Positions 46,410 through 58,609 of a stretch of DNA of 64,000 nucleotides are shown here, piece after piece (position 1 is the first letter of the stretch; each line of letters begins with the position of its first letter). The notes beneath the pieces were generated by a model. It was not told the DNA's origin and ran no database searches. It worked only from the letters and a program-made list of their open reading frames with translations. The position numbers were made by a program, and so were the translations under genes. The stretch is from Agapanthus africanus. Taxonomy: Eukaryota > Streptophyta > Magnoliopsida > Asparagales > Amaryllidaceae. Location of the stretch: positions 778,302,809-778,366,808 of the forward strand of contig CM057339.1 of assembly GCA_030015575.1 (NCBI GenBank). Reading direction: 5' to 3'.

Positions 46410-47640
46410 AGATTATTCTTTTCATATCTACACTTCCGTCTCTTGATTTTCGTGACCTGGTGTGGATTAGTTTATTTACTCATTTCGGAGTGTTTAGTTT
46501 ATTTACTCATTTCGAAATTTTAGTTTATTTAATCATTTCAAAGTTTTGAGTTTACTTTTCCCTTAAGTTTATAGGAAAACTTGCCCTAACGTTAAATATA
46601 GATAACCCCCCTCTTTTATGATAAGGGTCTGTTAGGTTTGTGCTACTGGGATGAGTCCATTGTACCATCACGTTGGCTAATGTATTCTCAATATGCAATC
46701 TTTTGAATTGCGGCTCGAGCAGCTACACATCTGTCGTGTCTTTGATCTTTTCTGAGGCTGGACAAGACGTCTTCAAGTAATCTTCTTAGGTTGGAATATC
46801 CATCTTACTATCGGAAGATCAAGCGTTAGGTATTGCCGTGGTTCCTTACTTAAGGTTTGGTTTTGATTTAAATCCCCAATGAGTCATAAACGCACCCTTC
46901 TGGGGTGGGATGACATCCAATGGTCTTTAAGCTTGCCATCAAGACCCGAAACTAGGCGCATGTCATCACTTCACTTTCACTTTGGTGTCACACCGATTCC
47001 TCACTGATATAAGATAGACATCCATATGATCTCTATGCTGTATGTTCCACAATTGAGATTTGTAGTTAGGAATTACCATTGCACTGATTTTATTTGACTG
47101 TTGCACCCACACCCTATTAGAATGATGAAGAATGTCGAAGTAGTCTCTAGGCTATAGATGTACCATCAAGACTTGGCTCTTCTGTTGATGAAGCATGGTG
47201 GGAAGATATGGTTCCCTTTCTTTCATTTATGCCCATGAATTGTATACAAGAGTCGCTGTGGATCTACTTGTAAGGCTGAAAAATCTTATTTTATTTTATT
47301 CTTATATTTCCGTGATACTCTATCTTTTCAGTTTTTTTATATCGCAATAGTCGCAATTGCCCAGTCATTTTGGCTATTTTATTCGTGGTGCCCAATCTTT
47401 TCGGTTTTTTTCTTTCTTTTTTTACCCGCTGCTTTTTATTGCGAGTTGCCCTATCATTTCGGTTATTTCTGTTTTTACCTACTTATTAATTTTGCTATAA
47501 GTCAGAGACGTAGGGTCTGATGCCAGCTACGGTATCAGTATTACTACAACTGGAATATTGCCAGGAGCGACTCATCATATGCCATTAGCAATTTCGGCCA
47601 AATGGTGTCTTAGGTAACAGGTTTAGCTCCTTGTTAACTA
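46410..47640 (+). other. PMD 3' flank, non-coding, with a small tandem repeat
   Basis: No gene seen. TAGTTTATTTACTCATTTCG occurs at 46,468 and 46,495 with a variant at 46,521 (period about 26). A GAATTGTATACAAGAGTCG segment at 47,237 is the first of three related copies in this flank. Confidence 0.6.
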
Positions 47641-48190
47641 AGGATTTTTTCAACTTTATGAGCTATAAGGGTCTCATTAAGGCATTTCTCCTTATGGGCC
47701 GTGAGGATCTCATAGGTGTATTTTCTCCTAAGGAGTCATATGGACTCCTAAGTGTATATTACTCTTATAAGTCATAAGGATCTTACAGGAATATTTTCTC
47801 CTTGCCAGTGGAGGGGATTTGCAAGTGTCGTTCACCTTGTCGATCAATATTTCTCGTTTTTGGTGGGACTTGGTCGAGAATATATTTATTTACGCCCGTG
47901 GATTGTATACAAGGGTCGATATTGGACCTCCTGTAGGGGATAAATTTGTGGGTTTTTGGTGGTTTAAGAACATGTTTATATCCCTATAACCTAAGCCTTT
48001 TGAATTCTATAAGCCGTGAGGGTCTTATAGAGGATATATTCTCCTCACGATTTGTGAGGATCTCGTAAGTGTATTTTTTCCCCTTAGGAATCGTAAGGAT
48101 TCCCAAGTGTGTTGCTCTTTTATAAGTCATAAGGATCTCACACATGCGCTTTCTTCTTACAAAGTCATGAGGACTTTGCAAGTGCATCTT
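47641..48190 (+). repeat. Second variable-stem dyad array
   Basis: Units share a centre of the type TC-ATAAG-GA while the stems vary: AGGAGTC/GACTCCT at 47,731-47,749, GGAATC/GATTCC at 48,087-48,103, CAAAGTC/GACTTTG at 48,160-48,178, and several imperfect ones (near 47,690, 47,776, 48,008, 48,050, 48,123). No coding frame seen. Confidence 0.75.
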
Positions 48191-48625
48191 TTCCTTTTTT
48201 TTTAACGAGTTTGCACCCTCTCGGGTTTTTACAAGCTCGCCGGTAGCCTTGCTGTTTTTACTCACGATGCCCTTTCGGGTTTTCATCCGTGCCCATTTCG
48301 CTTGTGGACATAGCTTTTTTTAGGCGGACCGTAAGGTAACACACTAACAGTTGTTGATCACGATATTCTTCGTAGAACCGCATCATATGGGACCTAGGAA
48401 GGATGCAAATTGTTTTATACCCGTGGATTGTATATGGTGCTCGATATGGAGACCTATTGTCGGGCAATATATTAGTTTAAGTTCATTATGATCCATTATA
48501 AGTTTAAGGGCGTTTCGGTCCAACATTAGTTTAGGGACGTTTCGGTCCAACATTCTAGCGTTTGGAACGAATATTAGTTTAAGGACATCTCGATCCAATA
48601 TTCTCATGTTTGGGACGAATTTCAT
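48191..48625 (+). repeat. Repeats at the right edge of the PMD unit
   Basis: CCCGTGGATTGTATA at 48,419 repeats 47,895, each followed by a GTCGATAT/CTCGATAT segment. At 48,490-48,600 a roughly 29-bp unit, TTTAAGGRCRTTTCGGTCCAACATTAG-like, recurs three to four times with a TTTGG(A/G)ACGAAT spacer. No gene seen. Confidence 0.65.
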
Positions 48626-48890
48626 TTGGCACCACTTTCAGAGTTTTGACTCAGAAAGATAGCGATCGGACACAAGCGTCGTTATCTATCATTGACCTAA
48701 GTCATGACTCTTCAAGCATAGTACATTTTGAGGAATCGACCGTTTGTTGGCCGGAATGGCCTTTCTCCTTGCATATCTATGAGCAGATAGGTTCCAACTT
48801 GTTAGACCTTATCTATGATGTATGGACCTTCATAGTTTGGCTTGAATTTCCCCCGTTTTGCACGATTGGAAATCATTGGTCTTTTGACAT
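48626..48890. other. Unassigned AT-rich DNA
   Basis: An open frame (48,610-48,969) crosses into the next element and looks fortuitous. Nothing else is recognised. Confidence 0.4.
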
Positions 48891-51315
48891 TCGAATATGC
48901 ATCAATATATATATGTGTCATACAGTTTTTCCATTTGAAATAACACGAATCGTGGTGTTTAGAAAATAAGGGCTACGGTGTTTTACGAAAAGACGCGTCT
49001 TTTGAAAATATCCGTACAATCCCATGGCCTGTCTTTAAAATACTCACAATTCGTTAGTTTTGAAATAGGTATGACCCGAGTCTAGTCTAACATCTACAAG
49101 TAAACTACAGGACTAAACGAATAATCTAACCGAAAGGGTAAGGGAAAACCACCTAAATCTTAGTCGATACATATAACTATAATAGTCGGTGATCCTGCCT
49201 CAATGATATCATGTACGATACAAAATAAATATAATATGATATTCTCGAGTCAAGAGTGTGGATCTATCATCAATATAGCTCGTAAGGTAAATCCATCGTA
49301 CGGCATCCCAATCCTCGGTACGGGTCAACATCACATTTATCTCATCTCTCATCTGGTATCCTTTTCATCATATATCATGATCTGGGGTACTGATCTAAGT
49401 CTAGTACTATACTGATACAATATAAGAATGCGTGTGTATGAAAACACCACGCCTAAAGACCCACTAAACATCGTGTCGTATCTCATAATACGAACCACAT
49501 CATATCACCGATCTCATGGCCTCAAGCCCAAATCTCATCGACTCATCTCCAATCCCAAGTACAATCATCATAATCCTTGTATAGGTATACATATACACAC
49601 ACACAGTCCCATACCCATGTGTGTGTGTGTGTATAGATAGATAGATAGATACATATACATATCCCCATATACGCACAGGTAAATAAAATGAATGTAAGTG
49701 CGCGCGCGCGCGTATGCAATTCACTACCCTAGGGTTCGCGACTAAACACTAACTTACAAGTACACTATACTAATTCAAAGTCATTCCATATCACATCCGT
49801 ATATATATATATATATACGCGTTCTATAACGAAACTGCGGGGGTGCTATACGCCATCCACCCGACTTCTCTCGTAGATATATATCTACTCACTTTGCTCC
49901 TTTCTTGCCGAAGTCGAAGGGCTTCGTCGTTTCGGAATTCATGCGGAGGTACCTACAATAATACACAATCGCAAATGCGTATTAAAATCAAATCGGAAAA
50001 CCAAAACGGCACCCGTTTCGCCCGTAGGTCAAGACCTATAGCCTCGCGTGCAAAACACGACCAATAACCCTAGTCGTTGGCGTTCAAACGCCACACGACA
50101 GAAACACAATTTCAAATGCCAATTTCCTAATCATTAAAAGTCACAAAATGAAATTAGAAACTTGGAAATATGCTCCAGATTTTACCCTAAGTCAAATTAG
50201 CCAATTTTGCATATATGGAGGGTTTAGTTTACTAGAGATAAAGCCACAGAACAAACGCGAACCAATTTGGCAGTACCAAGGCCGCAATTTATGGCCCAAA
50301 AGAATAAATTTGCGGCCACAGTAATGGTTTAGGGGCTGGGGTCTCTAGGTTAGCTTCCAAGTTGCCTGCACAGCTCTCAGTCTTTTGCTAAATAACTTTT
50401 AGAGTCCCCGGGTGTTAGCAGATTTCAATAAACCATCACAATTTCCACAAATTCCCGATATCGGGGTTTCTAGGTTTGGGGTTCTATCTCAGGTTTCAGT
50501 CCAATATGATATCACTAAAGGGGGTTTAAGGTCACTACTAATCTCAATTACACTATCTCAACTTAAGTTTTCCTTAAACCCTAACTTGTTATTTCCTAAT
50601 CTCACTAAACATCACTAAAACACTTCTAATCAAACATGGAAGCTAAAGTGAATGAAATATAAAGCAAATGGTATTGGAATTACCTCATTTGGTAACTCAA
50701 GAATTTTCTTGAGTTGCCCAATTGCCCAAAATGCAAACTTTCTTGGTCCAAAGTGTAGCTTGTGAGCTTGTGCATGCTTATTGTGAAATGGAGATGAAGT
50801 TTTGATGAATTTTTGGTGGTGTTTGTGAGGGTTGAAGAGGAGGGAGAAAATGTGCAGCCATGGGAGAGGAGAAGGGGGAGAAAAATGAAGGGGATGAAGA
50901 ACGAAGACTAGGTCAATGAACCCCTCACCTCACTCTCTCTTCTCTCTCATGCCCATCCATCCTTTTTCTTTTCTTTTAAAAACAACAACCATGCATGATA
51001 AAATGAGAAAAACCAAGATAAAAATGTAACAAGTGTTAAAATGACCTGTACATGTCATGTGCACAAAATAAGCTTAATGCACGATTAGCGATATTTAATC
51101 GCGATTAGCATCATAATAGTGTGTAATAAATCATAAAAACTTATAATTTGCATAAATCACATAAAGTACCATCTTTTCAGTAATTTCTATAATTTTCCAA
51201 TTTTTTCCCAATTTATCGATATTTACTTATACCGCCATATTAAAATATTCAATATATTTATTATTTAATTATAAAAATTCCCAAAAATAATATTTTATTT
51301 TTCTGAATTGTTACA
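48891..51315 (-). repeat. 3' LTR of long-LTR element, 3' end missing
   Basis: The minus-strand start TGTAACAATTCAG lies at 51,315 next to the purine tract. Homology to the other LTR runs from 51,126 down to about 48,891, where the sequence changes abruptly. It includes variable dinucleotide tracts at about 49,592-49,660, 49,699-49,712 and 49,799-49,818. Confidence 0.75.
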
Positions 51316-51330
51316 GTCTTCCCCCTTAAA
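51316..51330 (-). other. Polypurine tract of long-LTR element
   Basis: On the minus strand TAAGGGGGAAGAC directly precedes TGTAACA. Confidence 0.7.
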
Positions 51331-54300
51331 GAAATTCGGTCCCCGAATTTAAATTTAAGCCCCTCAAATACTAAAACATTTCAGTAAAAAGATCATGTCG
51401 TCGGAGCTCTGAAATCATAAATACATAAAACACATCGTAACGCAATGCATGCGCATGAAAAACGAGTAATATCAATCAAAAGCAAAACTCCGTCCAGTAT
51501 CCCGCAATCATCGAAGTCATGTGGAAGACATAAATGTCTAAATCCAATACGAAAACCAACATGATATACATCAAAATATACATGTAACATCATCAAAACA
51601 TCTGGAAGCCATGCATGCCAAATCCTTCCAAGTCGCTGTACGATGCGCATATCACTGCACAGTGGCGGACGTCTATTGCAGAAAAATAACTATATATATA
51701 TACCCTTTGTTTAACATACGCGTCGCGCCGTTTTGAAAAAATAATTTAGAAGGGTTTCTTTTTTTTAAACGTTTTGTGTCATCTCGGACACATAGGTAAA
51801 TACTGAGACTATAGCTCCCTTGGAAATCCCTTCGATAACTCTCAATGCATGCAAAATATATCTAGGTACTGTCCTCTGACTAGTCCTGCTCAGTACGAAA
51901 ACAAATAGCAAATATCATAAAAACGTACTGCTCCATAAGAAATCAATCCCAAAACATGCATATGAATGCTACGTGCGTCTGGTGCGCACGTAAATCAAAA
52001 TCCATGAATGTGCTATACAAGTGGACAGAAACAACATCTAAGTGCAACGGGTGTGCACGAATCACCTGTCAGAGGCAACATGTGTGTCTGACAGCAAAAT
52101 CAGGTGCCTCTGATATGCACGAAGAATCTCGATTTAGTGCATCTGGCGTGCACCAAAATCGCATCTTATATCATGCGCCCAATATGCGCGAAAATCCAAA
52201 TCAGGTGCATCCATCATGCACGAAATCACGAAATCCAATATCAAGCGCCCAACATGCGCAAAATCCAATCCAAGCACGTCAAATATGCGCAAGAATCCAA
52301 TCAGGTGCACAAAGTGCATAAAACAAATATCGAGTATCACAATCGAAATCGACGGTATACAACACATTTCAATCCAAATCCAAATCAGGTATACTGTGAT
52401 ATATAATCTCACAACCATGTACATCAGCATGCACAAAAGCAAATCAAATACTAAAAGTGCATGAAAACTATGCCGAAATCATAAGTCAAATCATATGCAT
52501 TCCCTAGGCATGAAATCACAATCAATATCTCAAATGGCATCAGAATGAAGTCAGGTGCAACTGTGGTGCATAAAATAAGTATCAATACACTGCAAGCATA
52601 TATGAACTATACCGAGTGCAAAAACCAAATCGTATGCATACCATATGCATAAAATCAACCCAACTGTATGAAATCCATGAAATCATAAACATATGCAACC
52701 AAGGCACAAAACGATATCAAGTGCGATACTGTGCATAAATCATAAACCAACACAACGGTGTATAAAGCATATCTCAGCTGTAATAAATATGCATAAAATC
52801 TGAATACCCAGTAGGTGCAACCATGGTGCACGAAAACAAATATCATGAAACTCAGTCATCAAAACTCAATCATGCGAATAGATCGCCCAAAATACCGAAA
52901 TCAAGTATGATGGAATAGTCCCGCTCAAGCACATCCTCTAAAGAATCTCTGGCCAACTGTCGTGGTCACTCACAACATGTCTCGTCGACGGTGCCGAACT
53001 CTGGCCTACTGGGTGTGCGTAAAATGACCGCTCCTGGGTCCAAGTCTTCTTGTAAATTATTCCAGAAAGGTCCTGTCGAGGTCTCTCCCAAATCTCGTTT
53101 CTGTCGCACTGTCCGGAGGTTATCACCCTCTACTATATCAATATCTGGTTCCGGAACAGCTGCATACTCATCGTGACTCCTTCTGGAAGATATATCTATA
53201 TATAACGCCTATGTATGCGTGTCACATCTCTGATGTCGGCGGAGTGGAATGCCATCTCATCGAATCTCGTACAAACCTCATACTCCACTTTTCTCTAATG
53301 TCGACTGCTTTGGACTCGTCTCTTCGTGGCTGTATGGACCGTGCTCCAGCAGCTATACTCGTATCTGGAGTCTCCTAAGCAATGCATCCCATCACATGAT
53401 ATCCGAAAGATGTCGAACCATTCGATCGATTTGTCAAAAGCTCATAATCCCCCAAGAGCTCAACATCTTGGGTACAGTTTAATAGTATCGAGTACATACC
53501 ACAGCATCGGTGGACCGGCCGTAGAAGGGCAAACCCAAGCCTCGCTAATGGCACCGCGGAACTGCCGCAAACCCTAAGGTTCAAAGGCTTTCACATGGTC
53601 ATTATGTCGAGTTAGGGTTTTCATTCTTCTAGAGGGTCCATAGAATTGCTTGCATGTCTTTCCGAATACTTTAAACTTGGAATATGGGTTTCTGACATTC
53701 GATCGCCTCTATCGACACTCAACGTACCTGCGTGAAGTTGTCTCTAGCTGGAATCAATCTATCTGATGACCTCACATCGGGGTAAGCAAATGAACCACAT
53801 GTCCTAGTCATTCATCCTCGGGTGACTAGCGACCTGCAATCATATCTCTAAGTACAACTCGTACTGCAATAGCTCCAATATCTGGGGCGATATCTCGTCA
53901 TTCGCAGCAGCAACTGGCTCATTCATATGCACGCTGAACAGTGCCTCAATCATCATAAATAAGTGATACATCAATGGTCATTACATTCTGGCTGGCCTTT
54001 ATCAGTGGCTCGATCTTCTGGTGCAAATCTGCACGTCCGAGAAATCTCATAACAACGATCAATCAAACGCTCATGGCGCAAAAACACAATAAAACGACGC
54101 CTCAATATGCAATCGTATGTCCCTGGAATCACGCCCTGGTCAGTCCTCATTCATGACGAGCTCGTGCTGACCGCAACTCTAGCCGTAGCTCTCTCTTCCC
54201 GTATAAACGTGGCAGCAAAACCATAAACCAATATCGATGAGGATAGATCATGAATGAATATAATAATGTGCAAGGAAATGTACATCTTAAGACTTCTTAA

Positions 54301-54519
54301 GCGGAGTAGTGTATCGTAAGTATGCCGCGGAACATACGATCGGTACGTCACTCTCCTTAAGTCACCTACTCCATCAACCAAGGTCAACCTATGCGACGAA
54401 AGTTCGGGTCTAATACCCCCTCGACTAAGTCTAAGTTCCGTAAGGTCAAGCCTAGTTTTCGTATATATACAAACTCCCTAGGTTCCGCATAGTCAAACCT
54501 AGACTCGAACCAAGGTTAA
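51331..54519 (-). other. Internal region of long-LTR element, no gag-pol
   Basis: 3.2 kb without a retroviral motif in any frame. Open frames of up to 121 codons at 51,956-52,442 are a by-product of the GTGCA dyad array there. The rest (52,900-54,500) is unremarkable. Confidence 0.6.
51965..52845. repeat. Third dyad array, GTGC(A/G) stems with 5-7 nt centres
   Basis: About a dozen units. Examples are ACGTGCG/CGCACGT at 51,971-51,991 around TCTGGTG and GTGCA/TGCAC at 52,137-52,153 around TCTGGCG. Others are near 52,027, 52,168, 52,203, 52,236, 52,304, 52,554, 52,634, 52,719 and 52,815. Stems switch between GTGCA, GTGCG, GCGC and ATGCAT. Short AAATC-rich spacers separate units. Confidence 0.75.
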
Positions 54520-54538
54520 CCTAGCGCTATGATACCAA
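54520..54538 (-). other. Primer-binding site of long-LTR element, one change
   Basis: On the minus strand TTGGTATCATAGCGCTAGG follows the LTR end CATGACA after two bases. It matches the initiator tRNA-Met site TGGTATCAGAGC except for G to T. Confidence 0.7.
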
Positions 54539-54541
54539 CTT

Positions 54542-57500
54542 TGTCATGACCCGGAAATGGCACGTGACTGGCACTTGAATCATATGAAGTCTATAGGGCT
54601 CAATCTAATTCAAGTAAGCCAAAATCCCAGAAATCTAAACCATTTTTAAAGAAAGTGTTTTGATAAAATAAGCTGAATATGCATTTTTAAAACATCAAGT
54701 CTTTTCTGAAAATTTCGGCAGAGTTTCCTTTGTAAATACTGGCCCCGAACGGGGTATAACATGATAAAAGCACATATAATGATAAAAGGCATCCCCAAAC
54801 GGGAGCTAGCTCTTCGTCAATCAATGGCCACAACCGTGCAAGCAATATAATATACAACGCCGAAGGGCGAGAATCAAAACTCAAATGGAAACTCAAAACA
54901 TCAATGAAAACCATAATAATACAACGAGCGACTCTAAGATCGAAAGAATTTACAACACTGGTCTCTAAGTCTGAAATAAATATACATATTTGATTGATGG
55001 AGTTTACTAGATACAATGAATAAAATAAAGTACAATGGTGGTCACAATACAAGTGAACCCACCTACCAAAGCAAATCACCCGGAAAGGAAGCAGTGTGCC
55101 AGCAAAGCCGTAACAAAACTTGTACGGCAAAACCTGCAAGAAACTGTGGCACAACGGGGGTGAGTTACCAACTCGTGAGTAGAAAACATCACCGAGAAGA
55201 AATCGTATGTATGACTCATCCTAGGTCAATACGATCAAATATATATAAACCTCAAATGATAAAGTCTGAAGCATGAAAGGTGGCAAGGGTAAACATCTAT
55301 ACCAAAGTGTAATCCCATGTGCTCGTGTCAGTGCCTCAGGTAGTAATATATCATATGTATGAGGTATGAATGTAATATAATGAAAATAGAATACATGTAA
55401 ATGAAGAAACTGTTTTCTTGTTTTAGTGAGATTTCTGTTTATACAACATAAGGTATCATCAATGAAATCAACATAATCAGTGTCTAGCATCAACACAAAA
55501 CATAAATCCAAATATCTCAGGCTCCGGCTATCCGGACTGTCCTGTATCATCAAATCTCAATACCTCGGGCTCCGTCAATCCGGATCGGCCCATATCATCA
55601 ATCACACGACCACGAACGGTATCCTCCGGATATCCGCCGCACTAAACAATCACCGGTCGGCAGTCTGCCCCTGCCAGGCTCATCATCCTCTATGAAATCA
55701 CTCTCGCCCTGGGGTACCATACCGGGTCCACCATGTACCCGAGACGGTTCATACTACTCCTCGAAACGGGTCTTGAAATCCAACAGCAATCATGAAAACT
55801 TATGGTGGACGACTTAAACATCACGGGAAAACCGCAACTTGCATTTTTAAAAAGAGGGGGGAGAGAGAGAAGTTTTTATATATTCTTGCGGTTTCCCCCC
55901 AAATCCCGAAATCTCATGAAAATCCGAATATCCAAAATCAAGAGTAAGCAAACAGTGAATATCGGTATAAAACCCCAAAATACTGCATAACCAATGAATA
56001 TATGAATGCATCTGATAACATGCAATGAGTGCAATAGTTAAACTATCAGCTAGCAGGCTATGTCAATGAAATAATATTCACTAAAGCGTACGTGACATGG
56101 CAATTACCGATGATGATGTGTGTGAGCCGGCGAACAGGTGTATGTGGAGCATACGCATCATCGGTAATGGTGTCGGTATCCTGACAGCATGATTTCAACA
56201 TTTACATATGAAAACACAATATAAGCATGCAATGCGATGCAAACAGCAATAATGTGCGGGAGCTGAATAATAAACACAACAATAATGAATATGCATCAAT
56301 ATATATATATAAGTGTGTGTGTGTGTGTGTGTGTGTGTGTCATACAGTTTTGCCATTTGAAATAACACGAATCGTGGTGTTTAGAAAATAATGGCTACGG
56401 TGTTTTAAGAAAAGATGCGTCTTTTGAAAATATTTGTACAATCCCTTGGCCTGTCTTTAAAATACTCACGATTCGTTAGTTTTGAAATAGGTATGACCCG
56501 AGTCTAGTCTAACATCTACAAGTAAACTACAAGACTAAACGAACAATCTAACCGAAAGGGTAAAGGAAAACCACCTAAATCTGAGTCGATACATATAACT
56601 ATAATAGTCGGTGATCCCGCCTGAATAATATCATGTAAGATTAAATATAAATATAATATGAAATTCTCGAGTCAAGAGTTCGGATCTATCATCAATATAG
56701 CTCGTGCGGTAAATCCATCGTACGGCATCCCAATCCTGGTTACGGGTCAACATCACATTTATCTCATCTCTCATCTGGTATCCTTTTCATCATATATCAT
56801 GATCTGGGATACTAATCTAAGTCTAGTACTATACTGATACCATCTACAATATAAGAATGCGTGTGTATGAAAACACTACGCCTAAAGATCCACTAAACAT
56901 CGTGTCGTATCTCAAAATACGAACCACATCATATCATCGATCTCATGGCCTCAAGCCCAAATCTCATCGACTCATCTCCAATCCTAAGTGCTATCCTCAT
57001 AATCCATGTATAGGTATACGTGTGTGTGTATGTGTATACATAGTCCCATACCCATGTGTGTGTGTGTGTACACACACACACATATCCCCATATACGCACA
57101 GGTAAATAAAATGAATGTATGTGTGTGCGTGCGTGTATGCAATTCACTACCCTAGGGTTCACGACTAAACACTAACTTACAAGTACACTATACTAATTCA
57201 AAGTCATTCCATAACACATCTGTGTGTGTGTGTGTGTGTGTGTGTGTATGCGCGTTCTATAACGAAACTGCGGGGGTGCTATACGCCATCCACCCGACTT
57301 CCCCTGTAGATATATATCTACCCACCTTGCTCCTTTCTTGCCGAAGTCGAAGTGCTTCGTCATCTCGGAATTCATGCGGAGGTACCTATAACAATACACA
57401 ATCGCAAATGCGTATTAAAATCAAATCGAAAAACCAAAACGGCACCCGTTTCGCCCATAGGTCAAAACCTATAGCCTCGCATGCAAAACATGACCAATAA

Positions 57501-58609
57501 CCCTAGTCGTTGGCGTTCAAACGCCACACGACGGAAACACAATTTCAAATACCAATTTCCAAATCATTAAAAGTCGCAAAACGAAATTAGAAACTTAGAA
57601 ATATGCTCCATATTTTACCCTAAGTCAAATTAGCCAATTTTGCACATATGGAGGGTCTAGTTTACTGGAGATAAAGCCACAGAACAAACAAGAACCAATT
57701 TGGTAGTACCAAGGCCGTAATTTGCTGCCCAAAAGAATAAATTTGTGGCCACAGTAAGGGTTTAGGGGCTGGGGTCTCTAGGTTAGGTTTCAGGTTGCTT
57801 GCACAGCTCTCAGTCTTTGCAAAATAACTTTTAGAGTCCCCGGGTGTTAGCAGATTTCAATAAACCATCATAATTTCCATAAATTCCCGATATCGGGGTT
57901 TCTACGTTTGGGATTTGGGGTTCTATCTCAGGTTTCAGTCCAATATGATATCACTAAAGGGGGTTTAAGGTCACTACTAATCTCAATTACACTATCTCAA
58001 CTTAAGTTTTCCTTAAACCCTAACTTGGAATTTCCTAACCTCACTAAACATCACTAAAACACTTCTAATCAAACATGTAAGCTAAAGTGAATGAAATACA
58101 ATGCAAATGGTATATGAATTACCACATTTGGCAACTCAAGAATTTTCTTGAGTTGCCCAAGTTCCCAAAATGCAAACTTTCTTGGTCCAAAGTGTAGCTT
58201 TTGAGCTTGTGCATGCTTATTGTGAAATGGAGATGAAGCTTTGATGAATTTTTGGTGGTGTTTGTGAGGGTTGAAGAGGAGGGGGAAAATATGTTGCCAT
58301 GGGAGGGGAGAAGGGGGAGAAAAATGAAGGGGATGAAGAATGAAGACTAGGTCAATGAACCCCTTACCAGGAGATGAAGAATGAAGACTAGGTCAATGAA
58401 CCCCTCATCTCACTCTCTCTTCTCTTTCATGCCCATCCCTCCTTTTCTTTTCTTTTCTTTTCAAAACAACAACCATGCATGATAAAATGAGAAAAACCAA
58501 GATAAAAATGTAACAAGTGTTAAAATGACCTGTACATGTCATGTGCACCAAAAATCTTAATGCGCAATTAGCGATATTTAATCGCGATTAGCATTAAAAT
58601 AGTGTGTAA
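54542..58609 (-). repeat. 5' LTR of long-LTR element, 5' end missing
   Basis: A 4.07-kb block from the LTR end (minus-strand GGGTCATGACA at 54,542) up to 58,609, where homology to the other LTR stops. It includes a ~46-bp duplication at about 55,510-55,602 (CTCNGGCTCCG...ATCCGGA...ATCATCAA), GT tracts at 56,311-56,340, 57,050-57,085 and 57,221-57,248, and a 41-bp tandem duplication at 58,332-58,413 absent from the other LTR. Confidence 0.75.
58332..58413. repeat. 41-bp tandem duplication
   Basis: GATGAAGAATGAAGACTAGG and what follows begins at 58,332 and again at 58,373. The other LTR (near 50,890) has one copy only. Confidence 0.9.

Larger units (their letters stand above)
48891..58609 (-). 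mobile_element. Long-LTR gypsy-like element, non-coding, truncated
   Basis: Two related blocks in the same orientation, about 48,891-51,126 and 56,287-58,609, are parts of its LTRs. On the minus strand: 5' LTR 58,609-54,542 (its first ~190 bp missing), primer site 54,538-54,520, internal region 54,541-51,316, purine tract, and 3' LTR 51,315-48,891 (its last ~1.7 kb missing). LTRs of about 4.2 kb with a short non-coding interior are LARD-like. The minus-strand end of the internal region, a GGGGACCGAATTTC stretch then AAGGGGGAAGAC before TGTAACA, resembles Tekay/Del-type Ty3/gypsy elements; that affiliation is inference. Confidence 0.75.

Noticed and set aside
51956-52464. Several 80-121 codon frames on both strands
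   Set aside because: They come from the repetitive GTGCA/AAATC dyad array, are low in complexity and mutually overlapping.
54900-55160. Frames of 155 (minus) and 86 (plus) codons in the long LTR
   Set aside because: They lie inside an LTR, overlap on opposite strands and show no recognisable domain.
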